DNA from: Ch67 sp041395845
Lineage (GTDB): Bacteria; Pseudomonadota; Gammaproteobacteria; Pseudomonadales; Ketobacteraceae
Assembly: GCA_041395845.1 (NCBI GenBank)
Contig: JAWKZS010000001.1
Location: 380,565-444,564, forward strand
Length of the DNA: 64,000 nt
Direction: 5' to 3'
The notes beneath the pieces are model-generated. The model worked only from the letters and a program-made list of their open reading frames with translations, was not told where the DNA came from and made no database searches. Positions 16,501 to 26,500 of the stretch are shown piece by piece; the stretch's first letter is position 1; each line of letters opens with the position of its first letter. A program made the position numbers and the translations under genes.

Positions 16501-16633
16501 GGTGGTGGGGCATCCCTTCGGGTAGTGGCTGGATCAGGTCTGAATACTGAGAGACAAATTTAAGCAATTATCTCGATTGACTGACTAGTCCGGTTTTGCA
16601 ACAGTGTGTAAGTCGCGCTTATAAATTGTTCGA

Positions 16634-16644
16634 TTGTAAGACAA
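16634..16644. promoter_or_regulatory. Candidate GntR-family operator TTGT-N3-ACAA
   Basis: TTGTAAGACAA fits the perfect inverted repeat TTGT-N3-ACAA described for FCD-type GntR regulators such as LldR and GlcC. It lies 63 bases before the GntR gene start and within the promoter region shared with the divergent solute-binding-like gene. Confidence 0.55.
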
Positions 16645-16706
16645 ATGACAAAAGTTCGGGTATTATAAACAGTAACGAACCATCTGACGTGGAAGAAGCC
16701 GACAAC

Positions 16707-17375
16707 ATGACTTTCAAAGCGCCCGACAGCCTGTCGGAACAAATTGCACGCCATCTGGGGCAGCTGATCATCACGGGTGAGCTGAAGGCCGGCGAGCGCA
16801 TCCAGGAAATGCGCGTGGCCTCGGAACTCAATGTCAGCCGGGGATCGGTCCGGGAGGCCTACCTGATTCTGGAGCGCCGGTACCTGATCGACATCCTACC
16901 GCGCAAGGGCGCCGTGGTCTCCTCCATGACCCCCAAACATGTGCGAAACGTGTATGAGGTCAACATTCTGCTGCTGACCCATCTGGCCCGGGTCGCCGCC
17001 AATGTCTGGCAGGAAGAAGACCTGGTCACTTTCATGCAGCTGGTAGAGGAAATGGAAGGCTTCGTCAGCCGCAACCAGGTGATGGAGTTCTTCGATGCGA
17101 CCTTCGAATTTGCACGCCGCGCCTACAAGTTTGCCGACAATCCGTATCTGGAAGACATGCTGGAAGACCTGCAGCCGCTGATCCGGCGCACCTACTACTA
17201 CGCGATCAATACGTCCCGCGAAGAAATGGAAGTATCGATGAAGATGTTCCGCGATCTGATGCAGCGTCTGATTGCGCGGGATGCCGATGGTGCAGCGAAA
17301 ACCCTCGATGCATTCGGCCAGCATCAGTGCGAAACCGTGCTGGCCTGTCTGCGCAAGAATTCCGCTGCCGCCTGA
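16707..17375 (+). CDS. GntR-family (FCD) transcriptional regulator
   Basis: This 222-residue regulator has an N-terminal winged helix of the GntR type (residues about 8–75: I-T-G-E-L-K-A-G-E-R-I, then S-E-L-N-V-S-R-G-S-V-R-E-A). The all-helical FCD effector domain (about 85–215) carries a D and H/R set that would bind a metal or small acid. I start at the ATG at 16707, preceded by GGAAG, because the upstream codons do not resemble the family. A TTGT-N3-ACAA site lies upstream. Its inducer, probably an organic acid, is unknown. Confidence 0.88.
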   Translation: MTFKAPDSLSEQIARHLGQLIITGELKAGERIQEMRVASELNVSRGSVREAYLILERRYLIDILPRKGAVVSSMTPKHVRNVYEVNILLLTHLARVAANVWQEEDLVTFMQLVEEMEGFVSRNQVMEFFDATFEFARRAYKFADNPYLEDMLEDLQPLIRRTYYYAINTSREEMEVSMKMFRDLMQRLIARDADGAAKTLDAFGQHQCETVLACLRKNSAAA

Positions 17376-17397
17376 CAGGACGGGGCGGTGCAGCGGC

Positions 17398-18180
17398 TCA
17401 GGTCGCCGGCTGCCCCTGGATTTTCCGCACCCAGAACACCACGCCACCGCACACGGCTACCGGAATCACAAACAGGTTTACGATGGGAATCGACGTCATC
17501 AGCATCACGACGGAACCGAATCCCATCACCGCCATGCGATTATCCCGCATCAGTTGCAGCACCTCTTCGAAGGATTTGCCGTTGTTGTCCGCCGGCACGT
17601 CGATGTATTGCAGGGCCAGAATCCAGGCCCCGAACAGGAACCAGATCACCGGCACTACCGCATTCACCACGGGCACAAAATAGATCACCAGTGACACCAC
17701 GCCCAGGCCCAGTGCCCGCACCAGCCAGTAGCCCAGTTTGCGGACTTCACGTTTGGTGGTGCGCCAGGCGATCTGCATCAGCGTATGCTGGGGAAACGCC
17801 GGGGTGTGCAGCTGCTTTTCTGCCTGTTCCCCCAGGATTCCTACGAACGGGCTGATCAGGATATGGGCGAGCATGGTGAAGGTGGAGCCCATCAGAAAGA
17901 TCAGGAACAGGATGATGGCGGCAAACAGAAACCACTTCAGAACGGCCAGCGTACTGTTGACGGCGCCTTCGGCCCAGTCCAGCCAGCTCCACAGATCGAC
18001 GGCAGTATCCAGGCCGCCAATCCAGCTGTACGCCCAGTCCACCACCAGATAGCCAGCCACGCTGAACAAGACAATGTTCACCACCAGCGGTACCAGCATG
18101 TAAGGCCGCATGGCCGGTCTGCGCGCCAGCGCGAAACCTTCGGTCACATAGCTCACGCCTTCCTGTAAATCCCTGATCAT
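17398..18180 (-). CDS. cysZ: CysZ / EI24 family membrane protein
   Basis: This 260-residue protein starts M-I-R-D-L-Q-E-G-V-S-Y and has several long hydrophobic segments. The features W-R-T-T-K-R-E-V-R-K-L-G-Y and F-V-P-V-V-N-A-V-V-P belong to the CysZ/EI24 family, in which E. coli CysZ takes up sulfate for cysteine synthesis. An upstream in-frame start at 18261 adds residues unlike the family. No other cys gene is near, so the sulfate role comes from the family. Confidence 0.85.
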   Translation of the reverse strand: MIRDLQEGVSYVTEGFALARRPAMRPYMLVPLVVNIVLFSVAGYLVVDWAYSWIGGLDTAVDLWSWLDWAEGAVNSTLAVLKWFLFAAIILFLIFLMGSTFTMLAHILISPFVGILGEQAEKQLHTPAFPQHTLMQIAWRTTKREVRKLGYWLVRALGLGVVSLVIYFVPVVNAVVPVIWFLFGAWILALQYIDVPADNNGKSFEEVLQLMRDNRMAVMGFGSVVMLMTSIPIVNLFVIPVAVCGGVVFWVRKIQGQPAT

Positions 18181-18291
18181 CAAACGACTCCTGCGAGGGT
18201 TGTGGTGAGAAACGGTACCATATTTCCCCGGAAAAAGGTGTGCTGGTGTCGGCCATGGCAAGCCGTTGCGATGGTGGATCAGGTGTTTGCA

Positions 18292-19161
18292 TCACTTGAT
18301 CAGCATCTTCAGGGCCGGCAGTTCGAAATGCCGCTTCGCCGTGATGGCATAAAAGTTTTCGACCACATTCGGCACGCTGCAATATTTCTGCAGATCCCCG
18401 CGCCGCAGTTCGTCCTGCACCACCACTTCTGGCACCATGGCGACGCCGCCTGAATCCCGCGCCAGCAGACGCAGCATCGCCATGTCGTCAACTTCCGCAT
18501 AAGGACTCACGCTCACACCCAGTTGCTCGCACAGCAGATCAAACTGGTTGCGAATGTCCGAGCTGGGCCCCGGCAGCAGCAGCTTCACCTTGTGCAGATC
18601 CTGGGGAAAGCGGAATTTCTGCCGGGATTTTCGTACCGGCCCTACCAGACACACGGTTTGCTGGGCAATGCGCTGGCACCGCAGTGGTGTGACCGCATCG
18701 GATGCCACCGGACGATTCGACAGAATCAGATCGAGTTTGTGGATTTTCAGGCGTTCCAGCAATTCCTGCAGACTCGCCGATTCAATGACCAGGCGTACAT
18801 CTTCGTTACCGAGCACCGGACGCAGCAGGTTTTCCTGGAAGTTGCGCGACAGCGTTGCCACCGCGCCGATGCGCAGACGCTGGATGCGCTGATGCTCACC
18901 GCTTTCCATCATCGTGATCAGCTCGCTGCCGAGGCTGAAAATACTTTCCGCATAGGCCAGCGTCATGTGGCCAGCCTCGGTCAGTCGCAGTGAACGGCCC
19001 TCCCGTTCGAACAGGGTGTGTCCCAGTTGTTCCTCCAGCTGGCGAATCTGGGTCGACAGTGCGGACTGGGATACGTGCAGCTTTTCTGCTGCCCGTGTCA
19101 GGTGACCTTCCTTCGCTACCATCCAGAAATAATGCAGGTGATGAAAATTCAGCTGGCGCAT
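18292..19161 (-). CDS. LysR-family regulator (NhaR-like) divergent from dabBA
   Basis: This 289-residue LysR regulator has an N-terminal HTH (L-N-F-H-H-L-H-Y-F-W-M-V; G-H-L-T-R-A-A-E-K-L; V-S-Q-S-A-L-S-T-Q-I) and a C-terminal substrate-binding domain. The N-terminus resembles NhaR of cation/proton antiporter systems, and NhaR-like regulators are frequently found beside dabAB. The chosen start is the ATG at 19161. The gene is divergent from dabB across about 118 bases that contain a dyad, so control of dabBA is the simplest reading. Confidence 0.88.
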   Translation of the reverse strand: MRQLNFHHLHYFWMVAKEGHLTRAAEKLHVSQSALSTQIRQLEEQLGHTLFEREGRSLRLTEAGHMTLAYAESIFSLGSELITMMESGEHQRIQRLRIGAVATLSRNFQENLLRPVLGNEDVRLVIESASLQELLERLKIHKLDLILSNRPVASDAVTPLRCQRIAQQTVCLVGPVRKSRQKFRFPQDLHKVKLLLPGPSSDIRNQFDLLCEQLGVSVSPYAEVDDMAMLRLLARDSGGVAMVPEVVVQDELRRGDLQKYCSVPNVVENFYAITAKRHFELPALKMLIK

Positions 19162-19187
19162 TCTGATGTTCTCTAAAAGTGAACGAT

Positions 19188-19199
19188 TGATTCGTATCA
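19188..19199. promoter_or_regulatory. Candidate LysR operator between the regulator and dabB
   Basis: TGAT-TCGT-ATCA is a dyad of the T-N10-A kind close to the usual LysR box, placed 27 bases upstream of the regulator's own start and 81 bases before dabB, in an AT-rich patch. Confidence 0.4.
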
Positions 19200-19279
19200 T
19201 TATATTTTACAAAAGAGGGTGTCAACCGCACAATTTCCGCCTGAACACAGTGAAATCAACGAATCGGAGGAAACTGCAG

Positions 19280-20836
19280 ATGATGACGGGGGGGATCTGG
19301 TTATTGCCGCTGTTCTACGCGCTGGCGTTTGTAGCGGCAATGATGGCGCAGCGACAGCATTGGCGGATCGCGCAGTCAGGTGCGTTGGCGGCGCTGGCAG
19401 TGGTACTGGCGCTGTCGGTGGTTGACGCGGGGTATGCCGTTGCCGGGCAGCCTGCGCTGAATGGCGTGGTGTGGATCATGGCGGTACTGGTGGCCCTGCT
19501 GGGCTGGGTGATCGTCCGTTATTCGCAGCGCTATATGGAAGGGGAGCCGGATCAGCCGCGCTTTGTGCGGGCGATGCTGTTTACGCTGGCAGCGGTTTCG
19601 CTGCTGGTGGCAAGCGACAACCTGCTGGTGATGGTGCTGGCCTGGACTGCGACCAGTTTCGGTCTGCATTACCTGCTCACGCACTATCGCGAACGCAAGG
19701 CCGCACAGATCGTTGCGCACAAGAAATTCATCGTCAGTCGCATGGCGGATGCCTGTCTGGCCATCGCGTTGCTGCTGGTGTATCTGGCGGTTGATTCTTT
19801 CTCGCTGCAAGCGTTGAGTGCCCACCTGCAGGGCGTCGAATCGCTGTCACCACAACTGCATACCGCGGCCGTACTGTTTGCCCTGGCGGCGGTGTTAAAG
19901 TCTGCACAACTGCCTTTGCACGGCTGGCTGATTCAGGTGATGGAAGCGCCCACACCCGTGTCGGCATTGCTGCACGCGGGGATCGTCAATATCGGCGGTT
20001 TCGTGTTGATCCGGCTGGCGGATCTGATTGCACTGGCGCCGCTGGCGCAAATCCTGCTGGTGGTCGTGGGCAGTCTGACGGCAGTGCTGGCCGGACTGGT
20101 GATGCTGACGCGGATCAGTATCAAGGTGCGGCTCGCGTGGTCCACCTGCGCGCAGATGGGCTTCATGTTGCTGGAAATCGGTTTGGGTCTGTATGAGCTG
20201 GCTCTGCTGCACCTGGTCGCTCACTCGCTCTACAAAGGCTATGCCTTCCTCAGCGCAGGGGATGTGGTGAGCGCAGTACGGTTGCGGGATCTGGAATCAG
20301 CGTCGCAACCTGTCGGTCTGGCAGCGTTGCCCCGCTACCTGATCAGCGCGCTGGCGGTGATGGCGATCGTGTTCACCTCGGCCTGGGTGTGGCAGTGGTT
20401 CCTGCCGCAACTGGCCATCCCGCAGGCGGCCTTGTGGATCGTTGCACTGGGCCTGGCGCCGCTGCTCTGGCTGGAACATAACGCGTCACCGGCACTGTTT
20501 GTGCGCGGACTTGGCCAGATCGCCGGGCTGACACAACTCTACTTCGTGTGGCACGTGCTGTTCGGCTGGATGGCGCCAGCACCCGCAGAGCCGATGACGG
20601 CGCTGGTGGTCTGGGTTGTCGTGTGCTTCATCGTCCTGTACGGCATCCAGATCTGGCTGCGCAGCCATCCGGATGGACGCTTCTCGCGAACCTTTTACCC
20701 CTGGGCCTACAACGGCTTCTATCTCGACGAAAGCTTTACCCGCATCACCTTCAGGCTCTGGCCCATCCGTTTCACAGCGGTGCAGGCACGCACACTCGTC
20801 AATGGTCATCCGAATGCAACAGGAGAAATGGCATGA
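19280..20836 (+). CDS. dabB: DabB, NuoL-like membrane subunit of the DAB inorganic-carbon transporter
   Basis: DabB couples a cation gradient to CO2 or bicarbonate accumulation by DabA. The 518-residue protein has about 13 hydrophobic segments and the proton-antiporter (NuoL/MrpA) core: H-K-K-F-I-V-S-R-M-A-D-A, the conserved L-K-S-A-Q-L-P-L-H-G-W, then M-E-A-P-T-P-V-S-A-L-L-H-A-G and H-S-L-Y-K-G-Y-A-F-L. GGAGG lies nine bases before the ATG at 19280. The gene overlaps dabA by four bases (ATGA). Pairing with a DUF2309 gene separates it from true NADH dehydrogenase subunits. Confidence 0.93.
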   Translation: MMTGGIWLLPLFYALAFVAAMMAQRQHWRIAQSGALAALAVVLALSVVDAGYAVAGQPALNGVVWIMAVLVALLGWVIVRYSQRYMEGEPDQPRFVRAMLFTLAAVSLLVASDNLLVMVLAWTATSFGLHYLLTHYRERKAAQIVAHKKFIVSRMADACLAIALLLVYLAVDSFSLQALSAHLQGVESLSPQLHTAAVLFALAAVLKSAQLPLHGWLIQVMEAPTPVSALLHAGIVNIGGFVLIRLADLIALAPLAQILLVVVGSLTAVLAGLVMLTRISIKVRLAWSTCAQMGFMLLEIGLGLYELALLHLVAHSLYKGYAFLSAGDVVSAVRLRDLESASQPVGLAALPRYLISALAVMAIVFTSAWVWQWFLPQLAIPQAALWIVALGLAPLLWLEHNASPALFVRGLGQIAGLTQLYFVWHVLFGWMAPAPAEPMTALVVWVVVCFIVLYGIQIWLRSHPDGRFSRTFYPWAYNGFYLDESFTRITFRLWPIRFTAVQARTLVNGHPNATGEMA

Positions 20837-23307
20837 ACGCACCGCTTCATAAAACAGCGTACCTGGCTGCTGCGCAGGACAATGTTGCCGATCTGATTGC
20901 CGCCGCCTGTGACACCATTGCGCCCACTTGGCCCCTGGACCGCATGATCGCGGTGAACCCGTACTGGGGGCGCATCGGTCAGTCTTTTGATCAGGTCAAC
21001 CAGACGCTGACGTCGCTGGGTGGATCAAGTCTGTATATGCCGCTGGATTACTATCGCGCTGCCTGGCGTCAACAGCAGATCACGGCGTCCGACCTGCAGG
21101 CTGCGCTGGCGGAACGGCAGTCATCGCGCCCGTTGCAGGGGTTGATTGATGCACTGGCAGAACCGGAACAGCCGATCACACCAGCGCCCTTGCTGTGTGA
21201 CAGTCTGGATCAGCAGCGGGACCTGCAGCATGAACCCGCCTGGTGCGACACCATCACCCATCAGGTGGCCCAGTTCTGTGCCGCTTATTTCGACACTGAT
21301 CAGGCCGAGTGGCGCCCCGATCAGCAGGTGGCGCTGTACCAGAGCTGGCGCGACGTCATGATCAAGGATCACAGCGTCACCGCACTGATGAAAAATGCCC
21401 AGGTTCGGCAGCGTGCGGCGCAGCTGGCGGCGGAACCCGAGCAGCAGATTGCGGTGGCACTGGAAACCCTGGCGGTGCCCTTCGATCAGCGCGCAGCGTT
21501 CCTGCAGGCAGTGCTGTTGCGGATCAGCGGCTGGGCATCCTGGTGCGCCTACCGGCGCTGGCAGGCACGGCTGGCCGGCGCGGACGACAACGCACTGATG
21601 AATCTGCTGGCGATCCGGCTGGCGTGGGAATGCCTGATCGACGATGGCCAGCGCAATGAAACGTCGGTGTGGCAGCGCTGGCGCGACAGCTGGGAGCAGC
21701 ACCTGGCGTCGATCGATCACAGCGCCATGGACGTGCGCGCCATCTGGCAGCGGGCCCACGAAATTCACTATCAGCGCGATCTGGCACAGCGGTTGTTGTC
21801 CGCACCGGCTCAAAACAATGCCGTCGCGCAAGATGTAAAACTGCAGGCGGTGATCTGCATCGATGTTCGTTCGGAAGTGTTGCGGCGCCAGTTTGAAACC
21901 GTCGCGACTGACGTGCAGACCCTGGGATTCGCCGGCTTTTTCGGCTTGCCGATCAGTTATGCCCCCCTCGGCACCAGCGCGCCGCGGCCGCAGTTGCCCG
22001 GTCTGCTGGCGCCGGCCATGCAGGTGACCGACAGCAGCGGCGATGCGCAGCTCGACCAGGCCATCGCGCAACGGCGTCAGCAGGCCCTGGCCAAGATCAC
22101 CGCAGTGCGGCCCTTTCAATCGCTGCCGGCATCTGCGTTCACCCTGGTGGAAACCCTTGGCCTCGGTTACGTGGGCAAGCTGCTTAAGCGCAGTCTGGGG
22201 CGGTCAGCCACGGTCACCGCCGACGATCAGCTGGGGCTGTCAATGGCGGATGCCTGCGCGGTGAGCCCGACGCTGAGTGCCGCGGCGGCCGGCGGTATCG
22301 GCGGACTGGCTGATCTGGCAGGCCGGATACTCAATGCGATGAATCTGACCGCCAATTTTGCCCGCCTGGTGCTGCTGCTGGGACATGGCAGCCAAAGCGA
22401 AAACAACCCCCAGAAAGCGGGACTGGATTGCGGCGCCTGCTGCGGTCAGACCGGAGCGGTGAACGCGCGGGCGCTGGCGAGCCTGCTCAACGATCCGGAC
22501 GTGCGGACCCGGCTGGCGGGGCAAGGCATCCAGATTCCCGCGACCACCCGGTTTGTGGCGGGCCTGCACAATACCACCACCGATGATGTCACCCTGTTTG
22601 ATCTGGCTGCGCTGCCCGACAGTCACCGGGCGGATGTTGCCTACGCCAAGGACAGACTGGCACTCGCCGGTCAGCAGGCGCGGGCGGAACGGGCGCCGGC
22701 CCTGGGGCTGGCAGAAACAGCCGTTGATCCCGAGGTTCTGGCAAAGGCCGTGCGCAAACGGGCCAGCGACTGGGCCCAGACCCGCCCGGAGTGGGGCCTG
22801 GCCAACAATGCCTGCTTCGTGGTGGCCAGCCGGGCCAGAACCCGGGGCCTCAATCTGGAGGGGCGTTCCTTCCTGCACGAATACGATCACCAGCAGGATC
22901 AGGACGGCAGTGTGCTGGAATTGATCATGACCGCACCCATGGTGGTGACCCACTGGATCAACATGCAGTACCACGCCTCGACGGTGGACCCGCGCCGCTA
23001 CGGCAGTGGCAACAAAGTGCTGCATAACGTGGTGGGCGGCCGGATCGGCGTGTTCGAAGGCAACGGGGGTGATCTGCGGGTGGGGCTGGCGTTGCAGTCG
23101 GTGCACGACGGCCAGCAGTGGCGCCACGCCCCGCTGCGGCTGACGGTGGTGATCGAGGCGCCCCGGGAATCCATCCAGCGCATCATCGCCAAACATCCGA
23201 CCGTACGTCAGCTGCTCGACCACCAATGGCTGTACCTGATGCGGCTGGAGCAGGGGCGGCTGGAATCCTACCGGAACGGACAATGGTTACCCTGGCAGCA
23301 GGATTGA
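20833..23307 (+). CDS. dabA: DabA (DUF2309), zinc-dependent inorganic-carbon uptake subunit
   Basis: This 824-residue DUF2309 protein is the carbonic-anhydrase-like cytoplasmic partner of DabB. The metal site known for DabA is complete: C and D in I-C-I-D-V-R-S-E, H in L-G-H-G-S-Q-S-E-N-N-P, and C in D-C-G-A-C-C-G. The N-terminus includes V-N-P-Y-W-G. AGGAG precedes the ATG that overlaps the dabB stop; the frame is open far upstream but those codons lie within dabB. With DabB it probably converts CO2 to bicarbonate one way inside the cell, supporting carboxylation reactions at low CO2. Confidence 0.94.
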   Translation: MNAPLHKTAYLAAAQDNVADLIAAACDTIAPTWPLDRMIAVNPYWGRIGQSFDQVNQTLTSLGGSSLYMPLDYYRAAWRQQQITASDLQAALAERQSSRPLQGLIDALAEPEQPITPAPLLCDSLDQQRDLQHEPAWCDTITHQVAQFCAAYFDTDQAEWRPDQQVALYQSWRDVMIKDHSVTALMKNAQVRQRAAQLAAEPEQQIAVALETLAVPFDQRAAFLQAVLLRISGWASWCAYRRWQARLAGADDNALMNLLAIRLAWECLIDDGQRNETSVWQRWRDSWEQHLASIDHSAMDVRAIWQRAHEIHYQRDLAQRLLSAPAQNNAVAQDVKLQAVICIDVRSEVLRRQFETVATDVQTLGFAGFFGLPISYAPLGTSAPRPQLPGLLAPAMQVTDSSGDAQLDQAIAQRRQQALAKITAVRPFQSLPASAFTLVETLGLGYVGKLLKRSLGRSATVTADDQLGLSMADACAVSPTLSAAAAGGIGGLADLAGRILNAMNLTANFARLVLLLGHGSQSENNPQKAGLDCGACCGQTGAVNARALASLLNDPDVRTRLAGQGIQIPATTRFVAGLHNTTTDDVTLFDLAALPDSHRADVAYAKDRLALAGQQARAERAPALGLAETAVDPEVLAKAVRKRASDWAQTRPEWGLANNACFVVASRARTRGLNLEGRSFLHEYDHQQDQDGSVLELIMTAPMVVTHWINMQYHASTVDPRRYGSGNKVLHNVVGGRIGVFEGNGGDLRVGLALQSVHDGQQWRHAPLRLTVVIEAPRESIQRIIAKHPTVRQLLDHQWLYLMRLEQGRLESYRNGQWLPWQQD

Positions 23308-23545
23308 AGGTTTCGCAGCAAGGATGGTCGCAACGTCGGTGGGCGCCCGGATCGGGGCCCGCCGGCCCGCAAGCGGGTTGACCACTTTCTCGGCAAAATC
23401 AAACCTTTATAGGTTAAAAAAGTCTTGGATCACCGGGGTGGTGTGACCGCCAAAACCCGTTACAATAGGCGGTTTAAATCGGTCGCTGTCCATGGGTGTG
23501 AGGGGCGGCGGCGCTGATCATACCAATAAGGACAACGAACGATCC

Positions 23546-26500
23546 ATGCGGCTGAAATCGATCAAACTGGCGGGCTTCAAGTCCTTTGTGGACCCAACGA
23601 CCGTAGCATTCCCTGACAACCTCAGCGCCATTGTCGGACCCAACGGCTGCGGCAAATCCAACGTGATCGACGCTGTCCGCTGGGTAATGGGCGAAACCTC
23701 CGCCAAGCACCTGCGGGGCGAATCCATGGCGGACGTTATCTTCAACGGCTCCAACACCCGCAAGCCCACCACCCAGGCATCGGTGGAACTGGTGTTCGAC
23801 AACAGCGACGGCACCCTCGGCGGTGAATACGCCAACTATTCTGAAATCGCCATCAAGCGCCAGGTCACCCGCGACGGTCAGTCCAACTATTTCCTCAACA
23901 GCGTCAAATGCCGCCGCAAGGACATCACCGACATCTTCCTCGGTACCGGTCTGGGCCCGCGCAGTTACGCCATCATCGAACAGGGCATGATATCGCGCCT
24001 GATCGAAGCCAAGCCGGAAGACCTGCGGATCTACATCGAAGAAGCCGCCGGCATCTCCAAATACAAGGAGCGGCGCAAGGAAACCGAACACCGCATGCGT
24101 CGCACCCGGGAAAACCTCGACCGTCTGCAGGATCTGCGTGACGAACTCGGGCGTCAGCTGCAACACCTGGAGCGTCAGGCTCAGGCAGCGGAAAAATACA
24201 AACAGTACAAGGAAGAAGAACGTCTGGTGCGCGCCCAGTTGCAGGCCCTGCGCTGGAAAGCCATCGACGATCAGGTCATGGCCCGGGAAGGCAAGATTCT
24301 CGATCTGGCAGTGAAGCTCGAAGCGTTCGTCGCCGACCAGCGCGCCCAGGACGCCCAGATCGAAGCCCGTCGCGATCAGCATCACGAACTGTCGGATAAA
24401 GTGAACGAAGTGCAGGGCCGCTATTACGGCCTCGGCGCCGATATCGCCCGTATCGAACAGACCATCCAGCACACCAAGGAACGCGGTTCCCAGCTGCAGC
24501 AGGATCTGCAACAGACCATCGAAGCCAGCCGTCAGGCTGAAGACCAGCTGCGACTGGATCAGGAACAGCTGGAAGACACCACCATCCGGCTCGAAGCCAT
24601 TGAACCCGAATACGATCTGCTGCAGGCCAATGCCGATGAAGCCAACGAGCAGCTGCATGCCGCCGAAGAACGCATGCAGGAATGGCAGCTGGAATGGGAC
24701 GAATTCAACCAGAAAGCCAACGAACCGCGCCAGCGTGCCCAGGTGGAGCAGTCCCGCATCCAGCACCTGGAGCAGTCCGTCGAGCGTCTGCGTGAACGGA
24801 TGGAGCGTTTGAAGAGCGAGCGCGAAACCCTGTCTGCCGGTCCGCTGGAAGAAGAAGTCGCGATCCTCGAAGAGCGCATGGGCGAAGCGGATCTGAAACT
24901 GGAAGATCTGCAGTCCACTCTGCTTTCTGCCCAGGAAGAAATCAAACATCAGCGCGAAGCCAACAACCAGATCAACCTGGAACTGGATCAGCTGCGCAAC
25001 GAACGCCAGACGCTGAAAGGCCGCTTTGCGTCACTGGAAGCACTGCAACAGGCAGCCATGGGCGAAAACAAACTGGTGGAATGGCTGGCGCAACATCAGT
25101 TGAATGACAAGCCGCGCCTGGCACAGCAGGCCAGTGCCGAACCCGGCTGGGAAAAGGCCATTGAAACCGTCCTCGGCGATTATCTGCAGGCGGTGTGCAT
25201 TGCCGGACTCGACGCCGTCACTGCGGTGATCGGCAGTCTCGACAAAGGCGTGGTGTCGTTCCTCGATACCAGTGTCACCGCTACCATCAGTGGCCGTGGC
25301 AATCTGCAGCCGCTGGCCGCCAAACTGCAAGGAGCGGATGCAGCCAGATCCCTGCTGGCAGGCGTGTACACCGCCCGTGATATTGCCGAAGCCCTGTCGC
25401 TGCGTCCGCAATTGCAGGCCGGTGAATCCATCATCACCCAGGATGGCATCTGGATTGGCAGCAACTGGCTGCGGGTAGCGCGGGATTCCGCCCAGGAAGA
25501 CAGCGTACTGAAACGTCACAAGGAACTGGAAACCATCGGCGTGCGCCTGGAAGAGGTCGAAGCGCGGGTTGAACAGCTTACCGAGGCCCTGACCGATGGC
25601 CGCGAAAAACTGCGCGAACTGGAAGAAAGCCGCGAGCAGTCCCAGCGTGAAGTCACCGAATTCAACCGCTCCATTTCCGACCTGAAAGCGCAGCTGAGCG
25701 CCAAGCAGGTGCGCCTGGAACAGTTCAACATGCGGCGCGAACGCATCACCCGCGAACTGGATGAATGCCGCGAGCAGCAGCAACACGAACAGGAAACCCT
25801 GGGCGAAGCCCGACTGGTGCTGCAGGAAGCGCTGGATCTGATGGCGAACGATACCGACGAGCGCGAACGTCTGCTGCGTCAGCGCGACGAAAACCGCGCC
25901 CGCCTGGATCAGGTGCGCATGGCCGCCCGCGAAGGCAAGGACAAGGCTCACGCGCTGGCGTTGCAGACCCAGCAACTGAAAAACCAGATTGCCTCGATCA
26001 AAACGGCCATCGAACGTCTGCGCCAGCAACTGGCTCAATTCAAGGAGCGCCGCGCGGCGCTCGAAGAACAGCTGGCGCTGGGCGACGACCCCTTTGTCGA
26101 ACTGCAGGCGGAACTGGAAGCCAAACTGGAAGCCCGTCTCAATGTCGAAGACGAATTGCGCAATGCCCGGCGTGCCCAGGAAGATTGCGAACACGAACTG
26201 CGTGCCGCTGAAAAGAAACGCAGCGAAGCCGAGCAGGCCGCCCAGGGTGTGCGCAGCGAACTGGAACGTCACCGCATGGACTGGCAGGGCCTGAAAGTCC
26301 AGCGCGAAACCCTGCAGAATCAGCTGCGCGAAGCCCAGTTCGAACTGGAAACCGTAGTGGCGGAACTGCCACCGGAAGCGAACGAAGAACAGTGGGGCGC
26401 CGAACTGGAACGGATTGGCTCACGCATTTCCCGATTGGGCGCCATCAACCTGGCGGCCATCGACGAGTTCAAGTCGCAGTCCGAGCGCAAGAGCTATCTG

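Noticed and set aside
20548..20832. N-terminal extension of dabA back to 20548
   Set aside because: The extra codons lie within dabB in another frame. AGGAG plus the ATGA overlap marks 20833 as the start, and the DUF2309 match begins there.
23350..23385. GC-rich CCCGC…GCGGG stem after dabA as terminator
   Set aside because: Short stem, no T run, so not supported as an intrinsic terminator.
23474..26272. Long open frames antisense to smc (about 491 and 413 codons)
   Set aside because: They mirror the coiled-coil codon pattern of smc and have no domains or initiation signals.
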